Source: Paucidesulfovibrio gracilis DSM 16080 (GTDB lineage: Bacteria; Desulfobacterota; Desulfovibrionia; Desulfovibrionales; Desulfovibrionaceae). From it: a DNA stretch of 64,000 nucleotides. The notes beneath the pieces were generated by a model. The model made no database searches. It had not been told where the DNA came from and saw nothing but the letters and a program-made list of their open reading frames with translations. The stretch's first letter is position 1; every line of letters starts with the position of its first letter. The position numbers and the translations under genes were made by a program. The stretch is taken from NCBI RefSeq assembly GCF_900167125.1, contig NZ_FUYC01000001.1:62001-126000 (forward strand), read 5' to 3'. Shown piece after piece: positions 38,706 to 47,718 of this stretch.

Positions 38706-39730
38706 CGACCAAGACCTTCCTTGAAGCCAGCCCACTTCATTTTTGTGCTATCCGACCAAGCATGAAAAACTTCTTCCTGAAGGGAGACAAGGGTGGCGAA
38801 CATATGCGCCGTTCTCTCACCCCGATAACCATCAGGAATATAACCATCATCGAGAATCTCTTCCATCATGTCAGTAAGTTGCAAAACAGTTTCTTCCAAC
38901 TTGTTATAGGAAGGCGAAAGATCAGGGGAGGTAGATTTTTTCGTTGTCTTCTGAATTGAGCTAATAACTTCGCTATCAATCGTATTGTTTCTTTTTACTG
39001 CGGATGAAATTTTTTGAACGGCAGACTTCGGTAAGATTCCACCTTTTGTCTGTTGGGTGATCGTAGCTAATGTCTGTTCATCAACGATGACTTTTTTGTC
39101 AGCCAATAATTTTCGGTTTGCTGCTTTGGACACCAAGGATACGAATTCGGTTGTGTCATCATCGTTTTCCAGTTTGAACTCGTACCCAGATTCACTGAGC
39201 AGCTTCTGCAACGGATCAGGGTTCTCTATGCTCTCCAGAACGTTTGCAAGAGCTACCAGCCTCGTTATTCCCAGAAACGAATACGATTCAACATTGGGTA
39301 TTTTAGCAACTCGCATGAAGTCAAATCGTCTGGCCCTTTTCCCAATCGAGTCGAACAGCTTGTCAGAGATTTCCTCAAACGTTTCTCGTTTAACGGTTGC
39401 GTCAGTGATGTTTTTGTTATGGTGCTGGATATGCTCTTCGACCATGAGAAGCAACTTCCCATACTGAATCTTATATAACGCTTCTGAAGCCATTTTCAGG
39501 CCAGTAGAGACAGCTAGGTCACGACTGATCTCTGTGAGAATTTCAACAGCTTCATTGAGATTCATCTCAGCATGGGTCGTTCCATCTCTATAGTGAAAAG
39601 AGATGTGATGCAGTCGCTCGACGGTCTTCTTATTGAGCGGGCCAGCCTCAAGCTGAGTCCAGTGGTATTCCCGAATCTTATCCAGTGTCTCTTGGGTGAT
39701 GATTTCATGCTGTTCTGGCTGGTCTACCAT
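38702..39730 (-). CDS. hypothetical partner of the TGT-like protein
   Basis: 342 residues, soluble, mostly helical and charged, with no signal or membrane segment. I recognise no catalytic motif or known family. It is translated from a good site (GGAGG 7 bases before the ATG) and coupled by ATGA overlap to the TGT-like gene, so the two products probably act together. A leader hairpin lies 20-40 bases before the start. Confidence 0.75.
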   Translation of the reverse strand: MVDQPEQHEIITQETLDKIREYHWTQLEAGPLNKKTVERLHHISFHYRDGTTHAEMNLNEAVEILTEISRDLAVSTGLKMASEALYKIQYGKLLLMVEEHIQHHNKNITDATVKRETFEEISDKLFDSIGKRARRFDFMRVAKIPNVESYSFLGITRLVALANVLESIENPDPLQKLLSESGYEFKLENDDDTTEFVSLVSKAANRKLLADKKVIVDEQTLATITQQTKGGILPKSAVQKISSAVKRNNTIDSEVISSIQKTTKKSTSPDLSPSYNKLEETVLQLTDMMEEILDDGYIPDGYRGERTAHMFATLVSLQEEVFHAWSDSTKMKWAGFKEGLGR

Positions 39731-40520
39731 TTTCGTCCTCCGTCAGCTCAAAAGTCCAGCCGCCTGGACTTTCCGCCTGTGTATGAGCGTATCAGCTTGC
39801 AGAAGAAATTCGGAAAAGGTCTGCTTGTGGGTTCACTGTGGGTTGCTCATACTTCATGGGTATTCTTCATCATACATCTCAAAAATAAAAAAAGTGTCAC
39901 AACTACATAAAATACAAGAAGAATTTAAACAGCAACAGCAGCCATGTCAAGAAATAGTATCGCAAAAAGGACGCCATTTTTCAGGTGGTCCATTTTCTTC
40001 ATGGCTGAAAAAATATCGGGGTAAGAATGGGTGCAAGATCAAGGGTGGACTACCTCATGGGGTTATTGTTCATGCGATGCGTCAATGACACGCCAACGTC
40101 CGTCTTTGAACCAGTCACTGTTGTTCATTCAGGCAGTTTTGAAATAACCGTCTGGCAATTTTTTGATGGGGTCCATCTTATTTGGCTGGTTACACACTCA
40201 TGTGGATGTCTGCTTCAGGGTCGATCACGACAAAAAAGAAGGTGGAGTCACAATGGATGTTGCTGTGACTGCCATCATATTCTCATGAATCCTGGACCTT
40301 GATCGATTTGTTGAGTCCTCCCCCTTGCCAACCGGGATCGAGTGGTTATTGTCTCAGATGCAATTTAACCACGAAAACGGACATCAATTTTCGCACAAAA
40401 TGATCAAGGCAGCTTCATATATGCATGACGGACCTTCTGGGGTTCTGACTTCGTTTGCTCATATTAGGGCAGCCGAATTTCTCCTGTTCGACCAAACTGG
40501 CGAATTAGGAGGATTTTATC
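39731..40520. other. long noncoding region with leader hairpin
   Basis: 790 bases between divergent genes. A perfect stem AAAGTCCAG/CTGGACTTT (39751-39772, four-base loop) lies in the leader of the minus-strand hypothetical gene. A frame at 40325-40579 has no ribosome site and overlaps the radical SAM gene, so it is not called. The rest may hold promoters or an RNA gene; I cannot identify one. Confidence 0.5.
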
Positions 40521-41480
40521 ATGCGTTTAATGAATCCGCTTCTTGCAACTCGCAAGAAGGCTATTTATCGGACTGTTAAGTTTGATAAGAAGGAACTTTG
40601 CAGTCACTCTTTAGATATCGGTTTGATTTGCGATCATGGATGTCTATATTGTTCCACCCCCACCATCGCATCCGCTCGGACCAATCCCGTTTTTAAAGAA
40701 AACGGAACCACCGCTCAGAAGGCGCACAACGCGCAGCTTGCTTGTATAGACCTTGGAACGCCGGAACGTGTCGCTGCTGACGCAAAGCAGTTGACCGCAT
40801 CCGATGTTGTGATGATGTGTACCAAGGTTGACCCGTTTAGCCCTGCTGTGCAGCAGACTAACCTGTTCCGTGATTGCCTGTATGAGTTGCTGACCAACAA
40901 CCCTCATTGTCAGGTCAGGGTCCTTTCAAAGAACGCGGGTATTGTTGATGTACTCAAGGACTTCACCGAGTACGCTGACCGTATCCACTTCTCGCTGAGT
41001 CTAACGGCCCCGACCAGTCAGCAGGACTTCATTGACATCGTTGAACCCAACACCTCCAGTATCACAGAGCGTATTGATGCGCTTAAGGAGGCACATGGTC
41101 TGGGATTCAGGATGTATGGCATGGTCTGTCCCTGCATTCCTGGTATTCTGACTGAGTATCATCAGGTCGAGTCTGTGTTTAAGGAAGTCCTTCAGTTCAA
41201 CCCCGAAACTATCTGGGTCGAGCCTGTGAACAGTCGTGGACAGGGATTCAACAACATGGTTGCGGCACTGGATGAAGCCGGTAAGCACGAATGGGCTAGC
41301 TCCATCAAGGCGATCAAGAATAAGGACTCCCATGATGAGTATGTCGCTGGTCTCATCAACACCGTGGCTCTGGTGAGCAAGAATCTGGCTTTGGACGTTC
41401 CGATCCGTTTCCTTTCGTACAATCGTAAGGATGCTATCAGCGCAAAGCTGATTGACGATTCACACGTAATTTGGCTGTAG
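40521..41480 (+). CDS. radical SAM protein (SPL-like)
   Basis: 319 residues. The [4Fe-4S] motif is C37-x3-C41-x2-C44 (ICDHGCLYC). The rest follows the spore photoproduct lyase-like group (Rv2578c type): MMCTKVDPFSPAVQQTN, VRVLSKNAGI, HFSLSLT, a degenerate EP motif (IVEPNTSS), and CPCIPGI. Family members start radical chemistry with S-adenosylmethionine; the substrate is unknown, nucleic acid being one option. Good GGAGG at 8 bases before the ATG. It faces away from the TGT-like pair across a long noncoding region. Confidence 0.88.
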   Translation: MRLMNPLLATRKKAIYRTVKFDKKELCSHSLDIGLICDHGCLYCSTPTIASARTNPVFKENGTTAQKAHNAQLACIDLGTPERVAADAKQLTASDVVMMCTKVDPFSPAVQQTNLFRDCLYELLTNNPHCQVRVLSKNAGIVDVLKDFTEYADRIHFSLSLTAPTSQQDFIDIVEPNTSSITERIDALKEAHGLGFRMYGMVCPCIPGILTEYHQVESVFKEVLQFNPETIWVEPVNSRGQGFNNMVAALDEAGKHEWASSIKAIKNKDSHDEYVAGLINTVALVSKNLALDVPIRFLSYNRKDAISAKLIDDSHVIWL

Positions 41481-41647
41481 GAAAATGAATCAGGAGCACG
41501 AATAGGCTCCAGAACCATTAAGATTCGCTAGTTTAGGCGGGGTTGTTCGGTCCATGACCAAGCAATCCCGTCATTTTTATTTCTCTGGATTGACAATCAG
41601 CAGGCGGGGATATTGGGCAGTGAAACGTACATTCCAAATTAACTCGG

Positions 41648-41695
41648 CAAAAAATAGGACAGGAGCCACAGTAGGTCAGTACTGCGGCTCCTATT
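41648..41695 (-). terminator. intrinsic terminator
   Basis: Minus strand: AGGAGCCGCAGT pairs with ACTGTGGCTCCT (one G-T) and TATTTTTT follows. Ends the small HTH/AbrB-like gene's transcript. Confidence 0.82.
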
Positions 41696-41698
41696 TCG

Positions 41699-42103
41699 TT
41701 AAGCTTCACCGTCCGATTCAGGTGCTTCCTCTTCATCGTCCGGGCCAGCGGCAGTGACGGGCGAAAGGATGATCCTGTTGTCCTCATCCACTTCGATGGT
41801 GAACTCGCTGTTGATCTGGAAGTCTCCTTCAATGGCTTCCAGTTTCTTGAGAGTGATCTTGATGCCATGCTTGGTGACACGAACTCGACTGTTGCTTCGT
41901 TCATACAGGCCGGGAAGAGTTCTCAGTTGATTGTCCTCCACAGACAACCGCATCAAGTGCGTCCTGAGACTCTGAAGCGATGCCAGTCCCAGCTTCTTCT
42001 TCGCTGTCTGGGCATCGGCTCCTTCTTCGCACAATTGACGGAGCAAAGGAGCATCGTATTTGCTCTCGACTATTCGCCTCTTGGATTCATTCTTCTTTGC
42101 CAT
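41699..42103 (-). CDS. small HTH/AbrB-like regulator candidate
   Basis: 134 residues: a basic start, a helix-turn-helix-like part (residues 17-55, LLRQLCEEGADAQTAKKKLG), then a stretch (VTKHGIKITLKKLEAI ... IEVDEDNRIILSP) with the spacing of AbrB/SpoVT swapped-hairpin domains, and an acidic tail. Such proteins often repress their own gene. AGGAGG stands before the ATG. A palindrome (TTCGGTTGACCGAA at 42361) in its upstream region is a possible operator. Family assignment is by pattern only. Confidence 0.65.
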   Translation of the reverse strand: MAKKNESKRRIVESKYDAPLLRQLCEEGADAQTAKKKLGLASLQSLRTHLMRLSVEDNQLRTLPGLYERSNSRVRVTKHGIKITLKKLEAIEGDFQINSEFTIEVDEDNRIILSPVTAAGPDDEEEAPESDGEA

Positions 42104-42493
42104 TTTTCCTCCTATGTATTTGTTTTTATTGGATATCTATATATCAACTTTGAAACAGACATAGGTGGGGCCAGTGCTTAAAGTGACTGGTTTTGGAAGC
42201 TTCCAAATTTCGCTCCTCCTGCCCGTTTTGGGGGTTGGAGCAGGGTTGGTCAGGATTTTTGTTTGGATTTGTCCTTGAGGGTGTTTTGCGCGAATTTTGG
42301 GTGGGGGGTGGGGCTGGATGGGCAGAAAAATATGACGGGGAAGTGGAGGGGCTGTTGGATTTCGGTTGACCGAAGTTTTGATCTATCCAGATGCTTTGTG
42401 ATGCGATAACGGCGTGTTTGCTTGCGCTGGTGAAGCACATCTGCCGTTCAAAAATAGTAGAGACAGAAGGCGGGATATTTCACCCGCCTTTTA
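42104..42493. other. control region with palindromes
   Basis: 390 bases without a gene. TTTGGAAGCTTCCAAA is a perfect 16-base palindrome at 42192-42207; CCAGT...ACTGG flanks 42173-42189; TTCGGTTGACCGAA is at 42361-42374; a hairpin GGCGGG/CCCGCC (42469-42488) with T run lies just past the next gene's stop. G-rich sequence at 42225-42320 shows no open frame with a ribosome site. Confidence 0.6.
42361..42374. promoter_or_regulatory. candidate operator, copy 1
   Basis: TTCGGT-TG-ACCGAA inverted repeat. The same 14 bases with GGAT before them recur at 43415. The core GGTTGACC is the complement of GGTCAACC found in the att arms. Confidence 0.5.
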
Positions 42494-42748
42494 TTAGGCT
42501 AGAATGTCTCTGATTTTGTTCGGTTGGCAAAGACTTACTGAATTCAACAAGTCTTCAGGTTTGAGTCCGCAAAATGCAATGTCATTGCCATCAGCATCCT
42601 TGATGGAAACTGTGGCAAGATAAGCACCATCTTCTTCATTTTTTTCTAAGCCGAAATGTATTGAACCGTTTCCAGCGTTCAAATCGGTTGTATCATAAAA
42701 GTATACGATATCCTCAAACACTACCTTTGCAACAACTGATGCCTCCAT
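42494..42748 (-). CDS. hypothetical protein, 84 aa (island)
   Basis: Small acidic protein (MEASVVAKVVFEDIVYFYDT...), soluble, with no motif I recognise. It is well supported by AAAAGGAG at 8 bases before the ATG and by a hairpin right after its stop. Its downstream sequence (TTTTTGAACGGCAGATG) is shared with the next minus-strand gene. Phage or satellite accessory genes of this size are common. Confidence 0.65.
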   Translation of the reverse strand: MEASVVAKVVFEDIVYFYDTTDLNAGNGSIHFGLEKNEEDGAYLATVSIKDADGNDIAFCGLKPEDLLNSVSLCQPNKIRDILA

Positions 42749-42927
42749 AAGATACTCCTTTTATATCGATATATCTATTCGAGTAATTTCATAATGTAAT
42801 TAGTAGGAGAAAAGAATAAATACTCTTATGAAGTGCATCTGCCGTTCAAAAAATAGAAAGGACTTCTCTCGAAACAAAATTATCTCAAAAGAAGTCTGAT
42901 CAGATTTATTATGGGTTATAATGAAAA

Positions 42928-43305
42928 TTATTCGTCTTCTGGTAGACAAAACGTCAAACAGGCTTTCTCTTTGTCATCAGTACAAAGTAATCCTAGTATT
43001 TTTACTTTCTCAAGTCGTCCTGGTCCCATCAGATACAGCACATCAAACGCTACTCTGGTTCCATCCCATCGAACAGAAGCGGCTGCTTTGAACATCATTA
43101 TCGTGTCATGGAGCCTACCCGTGGTTGATTGCCCTTCCCCTACGAGCTTTTCTGGTGGCTCAATGTAATGGTGAAAGAGATTGCTTGAGACAACGGCAGG
43201 TATCTTCAGTCCGCTTTCTTCTTCAGAGATGGGAATCAAAACACCATCGGCTATTGCCTGCGTTCTGGTATACGCGTACACAAGATCAAAGTCGTCGAAA
43301 TTCAT
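42928..43305 (-). CDS. DUF6573-family protein
   Basis: 125 residues. The start (LVYAYTRTQAIADGVLIPIS) and the following SGLKIPAVVSSNLFHHYIEPP match the DUF6573 pattern found mainly on plasmids and integrative elements; function unknown. GGAGG lies before the ATG. Divergent from the large ATPase gene, with the TTCGGTTGACCGAA palindrome between them. GACTTC/GAAGTC (42848-42890) followed by T-rich sequence is a likely terminator. Confidence 0.82.
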   Translation of the reverse strand: MNFDDFDLVYAYTRTQAIADGVLIPISEEESGLKIPAVVSSNLFHHYIEPPEKLVGEGQSTTGRLHDTIMMFKAAASVRWDGTRVAFDVLYLMGPGRLEKVKILGLLCTDDKEKACLTFCLPEDE

Positions 43306-43414
43306 GGATACTTCCTCCAGATTAAAATTGGTTGAAATCTGAAGGTTATCCTCGGCTTGAAGATGTGGTCACGGGCGAATTGCCAGTCCCGGTCCAGTGC
43401 TGAGTGTGACGGAT

Positions 43415-43428
43415 TTCGGTTGACCGAA
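43415..43428. promoter_or_regulatory. candidate operator, copy 2
   Basis: TTCGGTTGACCGAA, preceded by GGAT as in copy 1 at 42361. Lies 43 bases before the large ATPase gene and 110 before the divergent DUF6573 gene, so it could control both. Confidence 0.5.
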
Positions 43429-43470
43429 TATTTGTTCAATTTGATGTAATAAAGTCGTTCCCCAATACCG

Positions 43471-46400
43471 ATGGTTCCAGACATGCTAGATCAGTCCAGT
43501 GTTGTTAAAAATGATGTTCTTTCCTCCGTATCAGATTGGTATGAATGGTTATCTGGTGAGGAGCAGAAAACAGTAAACGCATACCGTACAAAGCCGGAGC
43601 TGTTCATAGGTCATTTCCGTAGAGAAAGAGACACGACTGCTGAGTACAAAGGACGAGAAGTACTGGAGTTGCTTCAAAATGCTGCCGACGCAGCAAAAAA
43701 AATAGGACAACAAGGGCAAGTCCTTATCGAGTTAAGTCCTGCTGGATTGATCGTAGCCAATAGTGGTGCTGCATTTTCTACAGGTGGTGTTCAATCATTA
43801 CAGACTCCAGATTTTAGTCCGAAATTTAACGAAGGCGTTTATATTGGCAATAAAGGACTTGGCTTTCGCGCTGTCCTTAACTGGAGCGATTGGCCAGTGA
43901 TCTTAAGTCAGTCGTTAGCACTTACTTATTGCGAACAATATTTGACCAGAAAGACAGAGCAGTTGTGCCAAGCGAGTCCTGAGTTAAACTCCTTGGTGCA
44001 GGATGAGAGTCAAAGGCTCAACGGCAGTGTCTCTCCCGGGCTGCCTTTTCCAGCTTTTTCCGAGAACGGAGATTTGTCAGAATATATGACTGAGGCATCT
44101 CAAAAAGCTGTGTACCAAAGGTGTCAAGAACTGCATTTAGATGAGAAGTACACGACAGTAATTGGTATGCCTTTCAAGTCTGAGGACTTGTACGAAGTTG
44201 CCAAATTGCAAATCCAGACATTGCGTCCAGAGATTCTCCTATTCGTTCATCATCTAGATAAAATTGCATTTAGGTTGCACGACGAGGATGAATACAACTG
44301 GTCCCGTATTAAAGATGATGATTCCCAAATGATGGTGATGAAAAATGGTGCCCCAATCGGAATATGGAGGGTCTTTCACTATGAAGGGATCGTTCCGAAA
44401 GAAGAAGTAGATGATAGTCAGCAAGGCCAAGTACAGTTTGAACTTATTGTAGCTGTCCCTGAAGTGCAGGATTGTGGGGAACTTGTTGCATCACCTCTTT
44501 TCTCTCATTTCCCGACGAATATTTTGATGCCGATTCCGGTAGTCTGTCACGCCTCGCTAGAGCTTGACCAAAGTAGAAATCACATTCTGGACAAAAACAG
44601 TAATCGGTATGTCTTGCATGAGCTGGCTGGTTTTGTTGCCACAATTGCTGAACAAAGGGCTGTTCAATATCCTGCCGGGTGCAATGCTGGATTTCGTTTA
44701 TTAATCCCTCTTCGAAGTTCGTACCCTCACGATCTGGAACAAATGGTATTTCCAGAGGCTTTACTAAATGCTGCTCGGACAAAATGCATAGTTCCAACAT
44801 TGGGTGGTAAGGCTGTGCGCTACGACCAAGCTTACTCTGTTGATGGGGCAGATGAGTCCTGGCTCCCCGCAGAAGTTTTCGAAGATGTAACTCCTATAGC
44901 CGATGTGTCTGAGAGGGACTTTTTCAAAAAGCTCGGAGTGAAAGCTTTGAGTGATAGTGACTTTCGACAACGGTTGCTTGCTATTGAAAATCTTTCTTTA
45001 GGCGAAAGAGTACGATTGATTGTTGGGTTGATTGAGAACTGTGTTTCTTCAAGCGTCCATAGTTCAGCCCTTTTATTAAGTTCAAGTGCGGAGTCTGTGC
45101 CTGATAACGCAACCGTCCTGATTGCACCAAAAGAATCAAAGCTGCCCTCAACCCCTTCATGGGTATCATTGCGATATTTGGACTCGGATTTAGCGCGTAT
45201 GCTGAGCGATAGATTGCGCGTGTCTGACTCTCGTGATTTGCAACGAAAGATGAGGTCTTTCGGGCTACAAGAGTACTCGTTAGCGAATCTAATTCAACGT
45301 GTGATTGCAAATTCAAACCAATACGCGAAGGAAGAAGGCGACTCCTCAGAAATGGTTCAAAAGGAGCTAATTCAATACCTTTTCAAATTGTTTGAGTTGG
45401 AGGACTCCACCAAGAAACGTCCTGCATTTCCTGAAAGGGCTTCCTTGTCATTAATCAATATCAATGGAGACCGTTGCCCCGTTAATACGCTTTATATGGG
45501 GACGGGCTACGGTAGTGATGGGAACATCGTTCAAAGCTTGTATGGGGCATGTCATCCTGAACAACTTGTCGCAGCCCCTCATGCGTTGGGGCTGAAGAAC
45601 TGTGAAAAGGATGAGTTAATCTCATTTATGCAGTGGATTGGTGTCTCCAGGTGGCCCAGAGAAACCTCCACAAATTGCAGCGACACAGAGTATAAGGAGT
45701 ATCTGCTAGGAACCATAAGCTATCCAGTTAACTTCAATGAATATCATTTTAACAGTAGAGAAGAGGCTTCCCGGAATGCTCGTTTCTTTGTTCGGGACAT
45801 GAAGAACATTGATGGACTGGAAGCAATAATTGAGAGCGCACCGACAGCAGCAATTGCTGCTTGGTTAGCGCTGGATGAAAAGATGCCTCAACTTCTTAGG
45901 GCCGGGGAGTGGAATGCTCGTTTTAGCGCGAAGAAAGGGAATGATCGTAACTGGAGGAGTTACAGGGGGAGATTGCCAAGTTTTATCAAATGGAAGCTTG
46001 AAGGTTCTGAATGGTTAATTGCTAAAGATGGAAGCAAAATGCGTCCTAAGGATTGTGTTTTAGGTACGCGATTAAATGAAGCACTTTTTCTAAGACCAGT
46101 ATATCCAGAAAGTGATGTGCTAGAATTGTATGGCCTTGATATTAATGATCTGATTGAAGGTTGGCGGCGTGGGGGTGTCGCTTCCAGCATCGCGGAGCTT
46201 GAAAAAAATCGTCTGTATGAGTTGTTGCTTGAGTGGCCTGAACGCCACCCTGATGGAAAGTCTGCAAGAGCATTATACAAAGCTGTTATTGACGCGATAG
46301 ACACAGCTTTTGGAGAAGATAGAGGAGCGCGTAGCCTGTTTTTTGAGTCTGGCAAGATGTGGAGCAAGTGTGGTGAGTATTACCCTATTGGTGAGATGCG

Positions 46401-47682
46401 CCATGATGACTTGCAAGGATTCCCACAAGCTCTGTTGGATGAGTTTACATTAGTTGATCTGCCTCACCGAGTTGGCTCTGATAAAGTGAGGCGAACATTT
46501 GGTGTAAACTCGCTTGATAAAGAGGACATTGAGCAGCGTGTGAACAGCTATGATTTGGCTGGAAATTTTGATGTAGAATTTCAAAGTGTAAAGCCATTTT
46601 GGTACTGTCTCCGTGTTGCACAATCCAGCCAAGTTCAGAATTTGGAGTCTCTGAAGCGGTTGAAATTAAGAGTGTGTTCCAAGATAAGCACGACTCTGCT
46701 TTATCAGGGGAAAACCATTAACTACTCTGTTCCAGTGTGGGGCTGGCTTATTGATAATGGTGTTTTGTATGTGCGGAGCGACCCTGCAAAATCCGTCAAT
46801 TCAAAGTCTACTCTATTAGCTGAAGCTATTGGCGCAGCTATCGCTTCACTGTTTAGGATTGCGAGTGGCGCGGAGTTTGTGACGATGTTCTTAACTGATC
46901 CAGAAGACCGGGAGGCTCTTCTTGAGCAAAAGGGAATCGAAACGACTACTGAAGAGATGGAACGGATACTTAAAGATTTTGGAACTCCCGTCATTGAATC
47001 TGTACCAGTACTTCCCCAAGGGGTGCCAGTTCCCGAACTGGAAAAACGAACAGAGGGTAAAAGTGATTCTCCATCAACCTCAGAACCCGTTGACAGTACG
47101 CCTTCACCAGCTCCAGACAAGGTAGAGGAAGCTGATTTGAAAGTGGAAGGGAAGGACTGCGTTGATCCTAAAGAAAGAACCAAGCGTAATATAACGGTTA
47201 AGAGAGTTGTGAATAAGCAGGGAGGCCATACTCGGCGGGTGACAGACTATAATTTTGTTGAACGAAAAGCCCTAGAGGTTGAGGCGTTCTTTGATAGGTT
47301 CCCTGTACTCGTTGGACATATTACCGGTTATGAAGCTCCTGGCTGCGATATTCTCAGTTTTTCATCTGCGGAACATAGAGATGAATTTCTTTCAGGAGAA
47401 AATAGAGATTCTGACCGGGTTGAACGATTTATTGAAGTTAAAGGACGTCGAGACAAAGGAGCTGCGATTGAATTGCGTGGCAACGAAATGAATGCTGCAC
47501 ATGAGAGACAAGAAAAATACTACATCTATCGAATGAGTAAAAACGGTGAAGGTTCGTTTGAATTAAGCATATTAAATAATCCGATGGCGCATAAGAATGC
47601 GTTAGAGCAATCCATTTATGTAGACATGGATCGTGCAGAGTCTCTGGAGAGATTTAATGTCTCAGGTGGTTCAGCAGAATAA
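43471..47682 (+). CDS. HSP90-type ATPase with DUF3883 nuclease-like domain
   Basis: 1403 residues, probable cargo defence protein. The N-terminus is a sacsin/HSP90-type (GHKL) ATPase: ELLQNAADA at 67-75 (metal-binding Asn), IVANSG in place of the usual DNG box near 94-99, and IGNKGLGFRAVL at 125-136. A long middle has no known domain. An acidic linker (about 1195-1235) leads to a DUF3883 domain with a PD-(D/E)xK-like Asp1293, Glu1322 and Lys1324 (CDILSF; FIEVKG). ATP-controlled nucleases of this shape occur in anti-phage loci. Start is not fixed by a ribosome site; 43483 is possible. Confidence 0.82.
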   Translation: MVPDMLDQSSVVKNDVLSSVSDWYEWLSGEEQKTVNAYRTKPELFIGHFRRERDTTAEYKGREVLELLQNAADAAKKIGQQGQVLIELSPAGLIVANSGAAFSTGGVQSLQTPDFSPKFNEGVYIGNKGLGFRAVLNWSDWPVILSQSLALTYCEQYLTRKTEQLCQASPELNSLVQDESQRLNGSVSPGLPFPAFSENGDLSEYMTEASQKAVYQRCQELHLDEKYTTVIGMPFKSEDLYEVAKLQIQTLRPEILLFVHHLDKIAFRLHDEDEYNWSRIKDDDSQMMVMKNGAPIGIWRVFHYEGIVPKEEVDDSQQGQVQFELIVAVPEVQDCGELVASPLFSHFPTNILMPIPVVCHASLELDQSRNHILDKNSNRYVLHELAGFVATIAEQRAVQYPAGCNAGFRLLIPLRSSYPHDLEQMVFPEALLNAARTKCIVPTLGGKAVRYDQAYSVDGADESWLPAEVFEDVTPIADVSERDFFKKLGVKALSDSDFRQRLLAIENLSLGERVRLIVGLIENCVSSSVHSSALLLSSSAESVPDNATVLIAPKESKLPSTPSWVSLRYLDSDLARMLSDRLRVSDSRDLQRKMRSFGLQEYSLANLIQRVIANSNQYAKEEGDSSEMVQKELIQYLFKLFELEDSTKKRPAFPERASLSLININGDRCPVNTLYMGTGYGSDGNIVQSLYGACHPEQLVAAPHALGLKNCEKDELISFMQWIGVSRWPRETSTNCSDTEYKEYLLGTISYPVNFNEYHFNSREEASRNARFFVRDMKNIDGLEAIIESAPTAAIAAWLALDEKMPQLLRAGEWNARFSAKKGNDRNWRSYRGRLPSFIKWKLEGSEWLIAKDGSKMRPKDCVLGTRLNEALFLRPVYPESDVLELYGLDINDLIEGWRRGGVASSIAELEKNRLYELLLEWPERHPDGKSARALYKAVIDAIDTAFGEDRGARSLFFESGKMWSKCGEYYPIGEMRHDDLQGFPQALLDEFTLVDLPHRVGSDKVRRTFGVNSLDKEDIEQRVNSYDLAGNFDVEFQSVKPFWYCLRVAQSSQVQNLESLKRLKLRVCSKISTTLLYQGKTINYSVPVWGWLIDNGVLYVRSDPAKSVNSKSTLLAEAIGAAIASLFRIASGAEFVTMFLTDPEDREALLEQKGIETTTEEMERILKDFGTPVIESVPVLPQGVPVPELEKRTEGKSDSPSTSEPVDSTPSPAPDKVEEADLKVEGKDCVDPKERTKRNITVKRVVNKQGGHTRRVTDYNFVERKALEVEAFFDRFPVLVGHITGYEAPGCDILSFSSAEHRDEFLSGENRDSDRVERFIEVKGRRDKGAAIELRGNEMNAAHERQEKYYIYRMSKNGEGSFELSILNNPMAHKNALEQSIYVDMDRAESLERFNVSGGSAE

Positions 47683-47718
47683 TGCGCTAACGTGGTAAGT
47701 TGGGTGAGGTGTGTGCAA

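Noticed and set aside
39731-40520. Retron or group II intron in the long gap
   Set aside because: No reverse transcriptase motif in any frame and no domain V-like hairpin was recognised.
40325-40579. 84-codon open frame before the radical SAM gene
   Set aside because: TTG start without a ribosome site, overlaps the radical SAM start by 59 bases, and has no recognisable motif.
37731-41480. Complete Dpd DNA-modification system
   Set aside because: Only a DpdA-like gene is recognisable; helicase, ParB-like and other dpd genes and preQ0 synthesis genes are not in the window.
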